Part shown: in pieces, positions 1 to 9,357 of the stretch
How the letters are laid out: every line of letters begins with the position of its first letter
Numbering within the stretch: the stretch's first letter is position 1
From: Vibrio palustris
GTDB lineage: Bacteria; Pseudomonadota; Gammaproteobacteria; Enterobacterales; Vibrionaceae
DNA length: 64,000 bases
Direction: 5' to 3'
Assembly: GCF_024346995.1 (NCBI RefSeq)
Contig: NZ_AP024888.1
Location: 434,001-498,000 of the forward strand
Position numbers and translations under genes: made by a program
The notes under the pieces: generated by a model
Told to the model about the DNA's origin: nothing
Databases searched by the model: none
Seen by the model: the letters and a program-made list of their open reading frames with translations, nothing else

Positions 1-1075
1 TTTTCTGACGCCAATCGGCACGAGCTTTAGAAAAGTCGTAAAGATCAGAGACAACTTTAGCGATGGTTTCAGTCGGTTGCCATTCATCACAATGACCGGT
101 TTCAAGCCAATCAGACACATTCTCGTAAGCTAAGCGCGCGTGAGATTTCATGTTAGCGGCAAAAAAGCGAATGTCATCGCCAATCACTCCATCTGCACTG
201 ATCGATACGCTGCAGCATACGGTAGGGCGAATTTCATCTTCCATCAACGAACATAGCTCATCAGCTAAGTCTCGCGGTAACATTGGAATATTACGGCCTG
301 GGAGATAAATGGTAAAGCCACGTTCACGGGCAACCCTATCCATATTATCTTCTGGAGTAATATACGCCGTCGGATCCGCGATAGCGATGGTGAGATCAAA
401 ACTACCATCGTCGTTTTTCTTGGCGTAAAGGGCATCATCCATGTCTTTGGTTGAAGCGCCATCGATAGTCACAAACGGGATGTCAGTTAGATCTTCACGA
501 ACAAGATCCGCATCGTCTTTAAGTGACCATTCGTCAATGCCCATAGGCTCAGAATTCGGTAGATCATTTTTTGCTAATGTGACCCACCAAGGTGCAATCT
601 TATCATCCGCATCGGTGATTTTTTTTGAGATCTCGACAAAGAAGCCGTTATCGCCTTTCAGCGGGTGACGAATCAAATGCGCAACAACCCAATCGCCTTC
701 TTTAAAGTCAGCGTTATTCAAGTCTTTACTGGTACGCGCTTTCAGCGATTGTTTTTTTAATTGAGGATGATCGGGCACAACGTTCAACTTGTCTTTGAAC
801 ATTTTTACTCGACCAATGAAGCGCTCCAACGACGGCTCAAGCAATTCTTGTGGTTCTGCAACTTCTCGTTCTTTTTCAGTACGAACAATGGCCATGACTT
901 TATCGCCATGCAGACATTTTTTCATGTACGGAGGCGGAATAAAGAAACTATTTTTGCTGTCCACTTCTAGGAAGCCAAAGCCTTTATCCGTTGCTTTGAT
1001 CGTTCCTTCTTTTTTTGGAAGGTTTTCTTGAATGTCCTGCTTTAATTGGGCAAGCAATGGGTTGTCTTGAAACAT
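1..1075 (-). CDS. rnb: Exoribonuclease II (RNase II), 3' part cut by window edge
   Basis: Degrades single-stranded RNA 3'-to-5' in the cytoplasm. The reverse strand from an ATG at 1075 reads [16 protein letters not shown]..., the N-terminus of RNase II rather than RNase R. The cold-shock-like RNA-binding region comes first, with aromatic-rich GFGFLEV and [10 protein letters not shown]. The RNB catalytic domain follows, with the acidic motif [13 protein letters not shown] that binds the catalytic metal. About 358 of the roughly 640-670 residues expected are present; the rest lies beyond base 1. It is transcribed away from deaD, across a 1.1-kb gap, and both act in RNA turnover. Identification is secure; only the missing C-terminus is unseen. 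Confidence 0.95.
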   Translation of the reverse strand, partial: MFQDNPLLAQLKQDIQENLPKKEGTIKATDKGFGFLEVDSKNSFFIPPPYMKKCLHGDKVMAIVRTEKEREVAEPQELLEPSLERFIGRVKMFKDKLNVVPDHPQLKKQSLKARTSKDLNNADFKEGDWVVAHLIRHPLKGDNGFFVEISKKITDADDKIAPWWVTLAKNDLPNSEPMGIDEWSLKDDADLVREDLTDIPFVTIDGASTKDMDDALYAKKNDDGSFDLTIAIADPTAYITPEDNMDRVARERGFTIYLPGRNIPMLPRDLADELCSLMEDEIRPTVCCSVSISADGVIGDDIRFFAANMKSHARLAYENVSDWLETGHCDEWQPTETIAKVVSDLYDFSKARADWRQK

Positions 1076-2186
1076 TATTTACTCTTATTGGTTGGTCCTC
1101 TCCCTAGCAAAGGAGGAGGTATCCAAAAAAATCACTTAATAACCACTGCGGGTTAGTAAGAATAAACGTTGACTAGAATACATGTCTGGCTAATACACCA
1201 TGATTGAGCTTGAACCGCCACAGTACTTGGTGCATAAAACTGCGGCTAATATTACTAGTTAATCGAAGAAAAGTATATTGTTGGATTTGGCCTGTCAGAG
1301 CGCTATTGTCGGTGGCTTAGGCTAGGCGAAAGTGTCTCAAATGTAGAGGCGAAGAAAGGATGAGCACTACCGAAAAGTGATCAAATAAGCTAACCGTATA
1401 TTTATTGACCCGAATCAGTCTAAAACGCCGCTCACAGAATTGAACCTTGAAGATTAGTCGCTGAACAAATTGATCTTTTTATTTATGTTTTATCACTTCT
1501 ATACAAAATAGAAATCATAAAAAGTTTTTAATTCAATAGTAATCATAAGGTTAATTAATGAGCGAATCAGTAATCTTTGCTTTATCTACCTTTAAAGTAG
1601 TAAATAAAGTTAAACGATTAATTTTGTTTATTTTCTCATCAACGATCAATCACTTAATGAGTAGTGAATACGGAATAGGTGATATTTTGCGCGATAACAG
1701 TAACGGCTTGAAATTGACAGTGGCTATCAAATTTACTTACGAGTTTTAATTTTAAATAATTGATAATTATAGAATTAATTTTTAATGTCCCAGGGTTGTA
1801 TCGGTAGTGATAGGTACTTTTTATTTACAGGTGTGGTTACATGTTGAGCAAAAGGTGTAGAAAACTCACAATAAACCAGAAAAAAAGTTTATATCGTAGT
1901 ATAATGCATTTTCACGCTTTAACTGCCACGTTAAAGCAATAGGAGCGGCACGTTGAAATTCAAGATGTCAATATTTCATCATATAAATGAAATATTTGTG
2001 ATGGATTTCAATTTTTCCTAGCTTTTTTTATCTATTTAGTGAATAATCCGCTCCCCTATGTATGTCCCAAGTGGCTTGATGCGTTTTAATAACTATCCGC
2101 ATCTGAAAGGAATCAGCAATTTTTGGATTGGTTGGAAATGGTAAAGCTCATGGGACCTTGGTTTATTTTATTATTATGGGAATCCC
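1076..2186. other. 1.1-kb intergenic region between rnb and deaD
   Basis: No convincing gene is visible. One 63-codon open frame at 1558-1749 starts at an ATG without a clear Shine-Dalgarno site and its translation has no recognisable family, so I do not call it. The right third is AT-rich and carries a good -10 box at 1900-1905, giving deaD a leader of about 280 nt. An unannotated small RNA in this gap cannot be excluded by eye. Confidence 0.6.
1877..2186 (+). promoter_or_regulatory. Putative deaD promoter and long 5' leader
   Basis: TATAAT at 1900-1905 is a consensus -10 box; the -35 at the usual distance is weak. Transcription from here would leave an AT-rich leader of roughly 275-280 nt before the deaD start. 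Long structured leaders are typical of cold-inducible genes including deaD/csdA of enterobacteria, so a cold-responsive leader is a reasonable inference. I did not fold it. Confidence 0.45.
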
Positions 2187-4028
2187 ATGCAAGAGACCGT
2201 CATTCATTTTAGTGACTTAGCACTTAACAGTGCAATTTTATCAGCCCTAACAGATATGGGCTTTGAGAAACCAACACCAATTCAAGCAGCGTCAATTCCT
2301 GTTCTGATTGAAGGACGTGATGCGCTAGGTAAAGCGCAAACAGGTACAGGAAAAACAGCAGCATTCTCCCTTCCGTTGTTGAACAAAATTGATTTATCTC
2401 AGCGTAAACCACAAGCGATCCTTATGGCTCCAACTCGTGAGCTTGCGATTCAAGTAGCCGCTGAAGTTAAGAATTTAGGTCGTAACATCAAGGGCCTTAA
2501 AGTACTTGAAATTTACGGTGGTGCGTCTATCTCAGACCAAATCCGTGCTCTTAAATCGGGTGCGCACATCGTAGTTGGTACTCCTGGTCGTGTAAAAGAT
2601 TTGATCAACCGCGAACGCCTTCATCTTGATGAATGTCATACCTTCGTATTGGACGAAGCGGATGAGATGTTGAAGATGGGCTTCGTAGATGATGTAACTT
2701 GGATCATGGAAAAATCGCCAGAAACAGCGCAACGCGTATTGTTCTCTGCGACGATGCCTCCAATGGTGAAAACCATTGTTGACCGTTACTTACGTAACCC
2801 TGCTCGTATTGACGTTGCTGGTACTAACCAAACCGTTGATAAAGTAGAACAACAGTTCTGGGTAGTGAAAGGTGTTGAAAAAGACGAAGCAATGTCTCGT
2901 CTTTTAGAAACAGAAGATACTGATGCATCAATCGTCTTCGTACGTACTCGTCAAGATACAGAACGTCTAGCGGATTGGTTAAGTGCTCGTGGTTTCAAAG
3001 CCGCTGCACTGCATGGTGATATTCCTCAGTCCCTACGTGAGCGTACTGTTGATCATATCAAACGTGGTGTTATCGATATCTTAGTTGCAACAGACGTAGT
3101 AGCACGTGGTCTAGATGTTCCACGTATTACACATGTCTTCAACTACGACATTCCGTTTGATGTTGAATCTTACATTCACCGTATTGGTCGTACTGGCCGT
3201 GCTGGACGTAAGGGTAAAGCGATCCTATTGGTTCGTCCTAACCAAATCCGCATGTTACGTACTATCGAGCGTGTGACTCGTTCTTCTATGGAAGAAATTC
3301 AATTGCCACATCGTGATAAAGTTGCGGAATCGCGCTTGTCTAAATTGGCAGAAGAGTTAGAAGCAGAAAAAGAACATAAAGCACTAGAGAAATTCTCTGG
3401 CTTAATTGAGAAACTGCAAACAACGCTTGAAATCGACGCGGCAACGCTTGCTGCTATCTTGCTTAAACGCCAGCAAGGTAAACGTCCATTATTCTATGTT
3501 GGCGAAGACCCAATGTTAGAAGCCGTTGAACGTGATAAAAAACGCCGTAGTGAACGTCGCGATACTCGCGAAACTAACAATGTTGATTGGGAAACTTACC
3601 AATTACAAGTTGGTCGTGAACAAGGTGTTCAAGTGAAAGACATCGTTGGTGCACTTGCTAACGAGTTAGGTCTAACTAAAGGCTCTATTGGTGCGATTAA
3701 ACTTGCTCCAGAGCACACATTTGTTCAGTTACCTAAATCAATGTCGACAGAAACTGGTAATAAACTACGCAAACTTCGTATTCGTCAGAAAGAAGTGAAT
3801 GCGGTTGTTTCTGACTTTAACGATTTCCGTGAAAGCCGTGGTCGCCGTGATGGCGGTGGTGGTAATGGCGGTCGTCGTGACGGCGGTAACTCTCGTGGTA
3901 ACGGTAATGGCGGCCGTGGTGGTAATGGTCGTGGTAACGGTGAGCGTCGCTTCGATCGTAACCGTGGCGGAGACCATCGTGGTAACCACCGTGGTGAACG
4001 AGTAAATAAAACTCGCAGTGCTGATTAA
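2187..4028 (+). CDS. deaD: DEAD-box ATP-dependent RNA helicase DeaD/CsdA
   Basis: Unwinds RNA duplexes in ribosome assembly and mRNA decay, especially in the cold. The 613 residues show all DEAD-box motifs: Q motif around residues 26-33, AQTGTGKT at 50-57, DEAD at 156-159, SAT at 187-189 and HRIGRTGRAGR in the second RecA domain. A DbpA-type RNA-binding domain follows at about 480-555, then a low-complexity Gly/Arg/Asn-rich tail (about 557-613) expected to bind RNA without base specificity. The length is close to E. coli DeaD. The start ATG at 2187 is preceded only by a weak GGGAAT, so translation may depend on leader structure. A strong terminator follows directly. Confidence 0.97.
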   Translation: MQETVIHFSDLALNSAILSALTDMGFEKPTPIQAASIPVLIEGRDALGKAQTGTGKTAAFSLPLLNKIDLSQRKPQAILMAPTRELAIQVAAEVKNLGRNIKGLKVLEIYGGASISDQIRALKSGAHIVVGTPGRVKDLINRERLHLDECHTFVLDEADEMLKMGFVDDVTWIMEKSPETAQRVLFSATMPPMVKTIVDRYLRNPARIDVAGTNQTVDKVEQQFWVVKGVEKDEAMSRLLETEDTDASIVFVRTRQDTERLADWLSARGFKAAALHGDIPQSLRERTVDHIKRGVIDILVATDVVARGLDVPRITHVFNYDIPFDVESYIHRIGRTGRAGRKGKAILLVRPNQIRMLRTIERVTRSSMEEIQLPHRDKVAESRLSKLAEELEAEKEHKALEKFSGLIEKLQTTLEIDAATLAAILLKRQQGKRPLFYVGEDPMLEAVERDKKRRSERRDTRETNNVDWETYQLQVGREQGVQVKDIVGALANELGLTKGSIGAIKLAPEHTFVQLPKSMSTETGNKLRKLRIRQKEVNAVVSDFNDFRESRGRRDGGGGNGGRRDGGNSRGNGNGGRGGNGRGNGERRFDRNRGGDHRGNHRGERVNKTRSAD

Positions 4029-4045
4029 TCACGTTTAGTTGATGG

Positions 4046-4083
4046 TAAAAAACCCATGATGTTTACATCATGGGTTTTTTTTA
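4046..4083 (+). terminator. Rho-independent terminator after deaD
   Basis: A perfect inverted repeat with arms at 4051-4062 and 4065-4076 (AACCCATGATG and its complement) is followed by a run of T, 20 bases after the deaD stop. Upstream A residues make it potentially bidirectional. Confidence 0.9.
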
Positions 4084-4303
4084 TGTTTAAATTCAATCGG
4101 TCAGAATATTGCTACTTAAATTTTTCTCAGCTTATCTAAATGATGATTAGATCGGCAATTAATGAGAGAAATGATGAAATATCGTAGATTTAGCCGTAAA
4201 GGTTCCTTATGATGGGGTAAAGTAGGGCATATGGTGTGATTGGCCATAGTTAGGCGAGCAAGTCTACTCATGGCTGAGTGGAATGGATGAGGAAGCGTAG
4301 AAC

Positions 4304-5278
4304 GTGAAGCTACAGCAATTAAAATATCTAAAAGCAGTAAAAGATAATAATCTGAATATATCAGCAGCCTCAGAGTCTTTGTATACAACGCAGCCCGGCG
4401 TCAGCAAACAAATTTTGCTGTTTGAACAAGAAATGGGGGTGCGGGTATTTGAACGGCATGGTAAACACTTACAACGTGTCACTGATATCGGCGAGAAAAT
4501 CTTTTTAGAAGTAGAAAAAATGTTGATTTTAGAAGATAAAATCAAATCCTTAGCTTCAGAGTATGTTGACCCTGGTAAAGGCTCATTTAATATTTATACC
4601 ACTCATACTATCGCCAGCTATCTACTGCCTCACAGTGTGGCTGAGTTTACTAAACGTTACCCAAGTGTAAACTTTAACCTTTTCCCTACGATTCCGTCAG
4701 ATAGCCGTGGTGGTATTAGTAAAGGACATACCGACTTCTCAATTGTCGCACAAGTCGTTGCTCCAGATTCGGATTTGATTGTCTTGCCAGCATACTTGTG
4801 GCGCATGGGCATGGTTGTACATAAGGATCACCCATTAGCCGCTATTCGCCAACCAAGCGCCGAGCAAATTTCACAATATCCGCTCTTGTCTTATGAGCCA
4901 GGGGCTACGGGTCGTGAGTGCTTAGATAAAGCCATGCGTGAAGCCGGGTGTGAACCCAAATATTTCATGAGTGCGATGGATGCAGATGTGATTAAGCGTT
5001 ACGTCAATTTGAATTTTGGTGTTGGGATCATTTCGAATCTAGCAGCGACGGACATCAAAAACACAGACCTTGCTTACATCAATCTAGATCATCTGCTTGA
5101 CCCCTGTAAAGCGTGGATTTGTTTTAGCAAAGATGTGATCTTACATAATTATATGTATGACTTTTTGGGTTCTTTCTCGCCACATCTTACCAAGCAGTTA
5201 ATGGAGGAAGTGATCGCTAATAGTACGCCATCACGTATTAACGCTTTGTTCAAAGATATTGAGTTACCAGTTTATTAA
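4304..5278 (+). CDS. CysB-like LysR-family transcriptional regulator
   Basis: LysR-type DNA-binding regulator. The N-terminal winged helix-turn-helix (residues 1-60; MKLQQLKYLKAV, LYTTQPGVSKQI, FERHGKHL) and the exact 324-residue length match CysB/Cbl, which sense sulfur starvation through N-acetylserine or adenosine phosphosulfate. The effector-domain landmarks THT, SKGHTDFSI and DADVIKRYVNLNFGVGII are also CysB-like. However, many positions differ from Vibrio CysB as I remember it (for example KAVKDNNLNISAASESLYTTQPG). It may therefore be a second, divergent CysB-type regulator rather than CysB itself. No sulfur-assimilation gene adjoins it. A GTG/ATG choice is not in doubt: ATG 4304 follows GAAGCGTAGAACGTG. 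Family certain, specific role uncertain. Confidence 0.85.
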   Translation: MKLQQLKYLKAVKDNNLNISAASESLYTTQPGVSKQILLFEQEMGVRVFERHGKHLQRVTDIGEKIFLEVEKMLILEDKIKSLASEYVDPGKGSFNIYTTHTIASYLLPHSVAEFTKRYPSVNFNLFPTIPSDSRGGISKGHTDFSIVAQVVAPDSDLIVLPAYLWRMGMVVHKDHPLAAIRQPSAEQISQYPLLSYEPGATGRECLDKAMREAGCEPKYFMSAMDADVIKRYVNLNFGVGIISNLAATDIKNTDLAYINLDHLLDPCKAWICFSKDVILHNYMYDFLGSFSPHLTKQLMEEVIANSTPSRINALFKDIELPVY

Positions 5279-5333
5279 CAAGTGGTTGTGACACTTTATT
5301 ATTCAATACTAGCGCGACAATCGTTATGTTGCG

Positions 5334-5723
5334 CTAGGCTGGGTCATCGTTACCTAGATGATATTTTTCTATTAAACATCTTTTTAATAGATATTCGTGA
5401 ATGAACTCTGTCTTAAGTCCTTGAAGTTGCATACGTTGTTCTAGTGTGTTTAACATTTTCCGTGCTTGCTTGAGTTCTTCTGAGTGGCTATCGCTTTGAG
5501 CAACCAAATCGCATAAGGAGATGGCTTCTTTGCGCTGTTGCAGTTCTGGTGGTAAGTAGCCAGCATTTTTAAGTATGTGGTATCCCATACGTAATTCCTT
5601 TGGCACGTCGCGATCCTCATCGAGCATTAGGGGTTTTCCTTGCCCTGATAATCGCTCGAATACGCCATCTTCCACCGCTTCTTGGATACGTTGTTCTGCT
5701 ATTCTTTCAATTAATAAAGTCAT
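5334..5723 (-). CDS. DUF1992 (DnaJ-homologue C28 conserved domain) protein
   Basis: A 129-residue cytoplasmic protein of the DUF1992/DJC28_CD family (similar to E. coli YhdN). The hallmark is visible: AEQRIQEAVEDGVFERLSGQGKPL followed by ...PKELRMGYHILKNAGYLPPELQQRKE. Its function is unknown; the domain is also found in eukaryotic DNAJC28. I chose the ATG at 5723, not the in-frame ATG at 5741, because GGAGGAAG sits seven bases before it and overlaps the longer reading. It lies downstream of the nucleotidase gene, separated by a terminator, so it is probably transcribed alone. Confidence 0.85.
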   Translation of the reverse strand: MTLLIERIAEQRIQEAVEDGVFERLSGQGKPLMLDEDRDVPKELRMGYHILKNAGYLPPELQQRKEAISLCDLVAQSDSHSEELKQARKMLNTLEQRMQLQGLKTEFIHEYLLKRCLIEKYHLGNDDPA

Positions 5724-5780
5724 CGTACTTCCTCCGTGCATAAAATTTTAGGATAAGAGCGACTGGCATGTCGATAAATC

Positions 5781-5813
5781 ATAAAAAAAACCGCTAATTT
5801 AGCGGCTTTTTCT
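5781..5813 (-). terminator. Terminator after ushA (bidirectional form)
   Basis: Stem CCGCTA (5791-5796), loop of three, TAGCGG (5800-5805), with eight A on the left and T on the right. On the minus strand it gives a GC stem followed by a U run just after the ushA stop codon. Confidence 0.85.
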
Positions 5814-5826
5814 GACTATTGCTCGT

Positions 5827-7512
5827 TTAAGGAGCGCATCCATCAGTACTACTCGAATTGATGTAAACAATATGTGAGCTTGGGTCGTATTCAGTGACAT
5901 CAATTGCTGGGTGCTCTTTTAAGTAGTTATAGAGAACCACAGAATCGACATTACCTGTTGGTTGGTAATCCAATTGTGGATAACCATCACCGCCGTTGGC
6001 ATTATAATCAGGAACACTAAACGTGTATGTGTTACTCGGAGTATAACTCTTGCCGTCAATCTCACTGATCGCAACGGTTTTATTGATACAATCTACGGTC
6101 ATATCAATACCATCAAACTGAGCATATCCACCTGAATTTTGTTGAATGGTTGCAACATCAGAAAGATAGTCCTCGAGGTCGGTTCCCGTCATTGTTTTGA
6201 GCGCGACCTGGTTACCAAACGGTTGCACCGTTAAAACATCATTATAAGTAATATCGCCAGCTGCGATAGACGCCCGTAGCCCTCCACCGTTAACAATACC
6301 AAAATCGGCAATACCGTTAGATTGCGCTCTAGCAACGAGCACGCCTAAGTTAGTTTGTTTAAAGCGTACACTCGATCGTTCACCGTCGAGTAAACCATTA
6401 GTGCTCGAGAGTTTCTCGCTCAGTTTTTCTTCGCCTTGTTTTTGGAAATAATTGAGGCGGTCAAAAAGAACTGGATCTTCTTGGATATAGGCTTGGGCGA
6501 ACTCGTCGGTACGCTCCCCCTCGGTATCGAGCTTACGCATATTCACAGGAATCAAGGCGTAAGAGGCGAGGTGTAACTCATCATTGTAGTATTCAAAATC
6601 TGCGCGGCCAACGTATTTACCCCATTCGTATGCCTGCATGATCCAAGCGCCGTTTTGACGGTCAGGCATACAGTCGTCACCGGGTTTAAAGGCAGCGTAT
6701 TCTTTATCATTACTTCCTGGTTCCATACACACTGGGTTTTGGGAATGTCCGCCAATGATACCATCAAGCTCACCAGGTTCCATGTTACGCGCTAGGGTTA
6801 CATCACCAGGTGCATTCGCACCATGCATCGCATTGAGATAGTGACCCATATGAGTGACGGCGAACACGAGATCAGCACTATCATTATCATCGAGTTCTTG
6901 AATGACGGTTTTTAGCTCTGTGGTTGGATTGCGAAATTCTAACGATTCTGTGTATTTAGGATTGGCAATTTTTGCGGTGTCTTGAGTCGTTAAACCAACA
7001 ATTGCAATGTTCAATCCTTGTACTTTGAAAATCTTATAAGGGTCAAAATAGCGAGTATTGGTCGATTTATTATAAATATTTGCTGCTAACATGGGGAAAT
7101 TAGCCCAAGCGCGCTGTTTTTCTAAGATATCTAATGTGTTGTCGAATTCGTGATTCCCAACCGCCATCGCATCGTAGCCAATATCGCTCATGCCGATGAA
7201 ATCGGGTTCGGCATCGAGCAAGTCAGATTGTGGTACACCAGTATTAATATCACCGCCAGAAAAAACTAGGGTAGATCCACCATTGCTTGCGACTTCATCT
7301 CGAATACGGTTTATCAGAGTCTTACGTGCCGACATGCCGTACTCCTCATGGTCATTTTTCCAAAAGCGGCCATGGTTATCGTTGGTGTGCAAAATCGTAA
7401 ATTTAATACAAGATTCAGCTTGTTCACAGTCTATTGCTTGCTCTGTATCGGTATTACACCCGGAAAGTGATAATGCGAACGCGATGCCAAGCATTAGGCG
7501 ATTCAGTGTCAT
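5827..7512 (-). CDS. ushA: UshA/NutA-type 5'-nucleotidase lipoprotein
   Basis: Periplasmic nucleotide hydrolase that strips phosphate from extracellular 5'-nucleotides and can cleave nucleotide sugars or NAD. The 561 residues start with a lipoprotein signal peptide ending LSGC (Cys19). The metallophosphatase domain has TNDNHG (D45, H47), SGGDINTGVPQSD and GNHEFDN (119-125), then GGHSQNP. The C-terminal nucleotidase domain carries VNGGGLR and the substrate-binding NANGGDGYP. It is close to E. coli UshA throughout but membrane-anchored, like Vibrio NutA. ATG 7512 is preceded by AAAGGGAATT. The next genes upstream on the same strand are a nucleoside phosphorylase and pnuC, which suggests hydrolysis of nucleotides to nucleosides before import. 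A CRP-like site lies about 100 bases upstream. Confidence 0.93.
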   Translation of the reverse strand: MTLNRLMLGIAFALSLSGCNTDTEQAIDCEQAESCIKFTILHTNDNHGRFWKNDHEEYGMSARKTLINRIRDEVASNGGSTLVFSGGDINTGVPQSDLLDAEPDFIGMSDIGYDAMAVGNHEFDNTLDILEKQRAWANFPMLAANIYNKSTNTRYFDPYKIFKVQGLNIAIVGLTTQDTAKIANPKYTESLEFRNPTTELKTVIQELDDNDSADLVFAVTHMGHYLNAMHGANAPGDVTLARNMEPGELDGIIGGHSQNPVCMEPGSNDKEYAAFKPGDDCMPDRQNGAWIMQAYEWGKYVGRADFEYYNDELHLASYALIPVNMRKLDTEGERTDEFAQAYIQEDPVLFDRLNYFQKQGEEKLSEKLSSTNGLLDGERSSVRFKQTNLGVLVARAQSNGIADFGIVNGGGLRASIAAGDITYNDVLTVQPFGNQVALKTMTGTDLEDYLSDVATIQQNSGGYAQFDGIDMTVDCINKTVAISEIDGKSYTPSNTYTFSVPDYNANGGDGYPQLDYQPTGNVDSVVLYNYLKEHPAIDVTEYDPSSHIVYINSSSTDGCAP

Positions 7513-7607
7513 GGGAATTCCCTTTCTATGAAATAAGCGCTTAATTTAAACTAGATAAATGATGTTTTCTTGACATAAATTGACTTAAACTTACAAATGA
7601 ATGTTTA

Positions 7608-7623
7608 TGTGCATCAAATCACA
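7608..7623 (-). promoter_or_regulatory. Putative CRP-cAMP binding site upstream of ushA
   Basis: TGTGC-N6-TCACA at 7608-7623 matches the CRP consensus TGTGA-N6-TCACA except for one base. It is centred about 103 bases before the ushA start, in an AT-rich promoter region. Carbon-source control of nucleotide scavenging is plausible. The match is by eye only. Confidence 0.5.
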
Positions 7624-7686
7624 TTTTTTAAAACACCATCACGCTGAATTTCGTTGTCAATCGTCATTGTCTCCACCGTGACACAT

Positions 7687-8409
7687 TTATAGTGAGATAA
7701 GTGCTTCTAACGCCGCTTTAGCCGCCGTGCGTTCTCCATCCATCATGATGGTGTCAGCATCGGCATACTGTTGAATCCCTTCTTTTACATCGTGATCGTA
7801 GAGTACGACATTATTTAAAACCGATGCCGTTTGTACGCCGCGCAGACGTCCGACGGTTAATAACGCCGCTGTTTCCATGTCAGCTGCGAGTATCCCGTAT
7901 TGATTCCAGTAGTGGCTGACAGACAGTTCATCATCACGATAAAAGCTATCGTGAGAACGTACCACGCCGAAATGGCTCGGGCGGTCAAGGGTGTTAACAT
8001 AGTCTTCAATCCGAGTAAGTAAGCGAAAATCAGCATAGGCGGGGTAGACGTTATCGACATAGCTTTGTGAGCCCCCATCATCGCGAACTGCCCCTTCGGC
8101 AACGATTAATTCACCTAAGCCAATATTGGGTTGCATAGCGCCAGCTGAGCCTACGCGAATGATAGCTTGAGCACCGCAGTGAATCAGTTCTTCCAGCGCA
8201 ATCAGCGTGGAAGGTGCGCCGATTCCTGTGCTGCATAGGGTAATTAGCTTATTGCGATAGTTTCCTTGATAAATACGAAACTCTCTGTGCTCAGAGATTG
8301 GTTGTGCATCTTGCAGCATGGAAGCAATACGATTAACACGATCGGGTTCGCCGCATACAATGACTAAAGGAGAGACGGTATCGATAGCGATGTGTGGTTG
8401 TATGCTCAT
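7687..8409 (-). CDS. Nucleoside phosphorylase (uridine phosphorylase-like)
   Basis: Cytoplasmic enzyme of the PNP/UDP phosphorylase family, splitting a nucleoside with phosphate into base and ribose 1-phosphate. Family signatures are STGIGAPSTLIALEEL, IIRVGSAGAMQP (phosphate site) and ILAADMETAALLTV (ribose site). The segment SHYWNQYGILAADMETA aligns with the E. coli Udp region EWQAMGVMNYEMESA, so it is nearer to Udp than to DeoD. The ATG at 8409 overlaps the pnuC stop as ATGA (8406-8409) and has its own AAGGGG site. The longer in-frame start at 8463 would lie deep inside pnuC and is rejected. Translational coupling to pnuC suggests the imported ligand is the substrate: nicotinamide riboside or another nucleoside. 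Exact base specificity is not readable. Confidence 0.85.
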   Translation of the reverse strand: MSIQPHIAIDTVSPLVIVCGEPDRVNRIASMLQDAQPISEHREFRIYQGNYRNKLITLCSTGIGAPSTLIALEELIHCGAQAIIRVGSAGAMQPNIGLGELIVAEGAVRDDGGSQSYVDNVYPAYADFRLLTRIEDYVNTLDRPSHFGVVRSHDSFYRDDELSVSHYWNQYGILAADMETAALLTVGRLRGVQTASVLNNVVLYDHDVKEGIQQYADADTIMMDGERTAAKAALEALISL

Positions 8410-9137
8410 AAGGCGTCCCCTTGTGATGATTGTGATGTAGGCGAATTGGCCGTTTGGATCCATTCGCGTGTCCCATTCAAAGCGATAAACAATAAAATGA
8501 CGTATTCGATAGACAATGCATAGACACCTTGCGCCGCATAGACACCCACACTAATCACATTGACAATCACCCATAAAATCCAATTCTCAACATATTTACG
8601 TGTCATCAATAATTGTGCGACCACAGATAACACTGTCATGGTCGCATCCCAAAATGGAAACGCATCGAGTTGCAGTGTCGGCATATTGAGTTGTGCACCG
8701 AATAGATTCATTACGCTAACCGTTAAGGTGGCAAGTAGCGTAAAAAAGCCATCAATATATCGAGTCATTATAGCGATAGAGACAATGGCAACCAGTGCGA
8801 TGAGCAGTTGTTTTGTGCGGGGCATCCAACGTACGGATAAAGTATCACCGTTAGCGTCGGTTTTGGTCCATGCATACCAGCCATACAGGTTGGCAGCAAA
8901 GAAAAATACTTGCAGTAGCAGAATGCCATACAGTTGTATTTGGTAGAAAATAACCGCAAATAAGCTAACGTTGATGAGCCCAAAGAGATAATTGATGGTT
9001 TTTTCTTTACTGGCAAACCAAATACATAACAAACCAAATACGGTGCCAATGGCTTCAACCCATGACATGGCATAACCCTCGCCAAGCGGTATGTTGACGA
9101 GGGTATTATTAATATCAAAAAACTCAAAAATGTTCAT
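8406..9137 (-). CDS. pnuC: PnuC-family nicotinamide riboside transporter
   Basis: Inner-membrane facilitator of the PnuC family (SWEET-like fold), moving nicotinamide riboside inward; phosphorylation inside normally traps it. The 243 residues contain seven or eight hydrophobic helices and the family hallmarks SWVEAIGTVFGLLCIWFASKEK, NLYGWYAW and ENWILWVIVNVISVGVYAAQG. The ATG at 9137 has AAGGACC nine bases upstream; the in-frame ATG at 9158 lacks this. It is the first gene of a two-gene operon with the phosphorylase. Some PnuC relatives carry thiamine (PnuT) or riboflavin (PnuX) instead, but the nucleoside-phosphorylase partner and nearby nucleotidase favour a nucleoside. Confidence 0.88.
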   Translation of the reverse strand: MNIFEFFDINNTLVNIPLGEGYAMSWVEAIGTVFGLLCIWFASKEKTINYLFGLINVSLFAVIFYQIQLYGILLLQVFFFAANLYGWYAWTKTDANGDTLSVRWMPRTKQLLIALVAIVSIAIMTRYIDGFFTLLATLTVSVMNLFGAQLNMPTLQLDAFPFWDATMTVLSVVAQLLMTRKYVENWILWVIVNVISVGVYAAQGVYALSIEYVILLFIALNGTREWIQTANSPTSQSSQGDAL

Positions 9138-9357
9138 AGAGTGGTCCTTCACGCTCAATGTCTGCTTATTATGCTACCTGGTGATTATAACTGGCAAGTT
9201 GTTGTGTCTCAGTATGGTCAATAAATGCGATCAAAAGAAAGTGACTTGGTGATAATTAGCTCAGCTGATAAATTATGAGCTGATTAATCACGTCTAACGG
9301 TTTAAACTTACGCTAACTGTTTGTACACTTCGTGCAAAACCATAATGAGAGTAATTC

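Noticed and set aside
1109..1122. AAAGGAGGAGGT, looks like an extended Shine-Dalgarno
   Set aside because: No in-frame start or coding frame follows within a useful distance on the plus strand.
1558..1749. 63-codon open frame upstream of deaD
   Set aside because: No clear ribosome site, AT-driven composition and no recognisable family.
3765..4032. Overlapping open frames on both strands at the deaD 3' end
   Set aside because: Shadows of the Gly/Arg repeat codons of the helicase tail.
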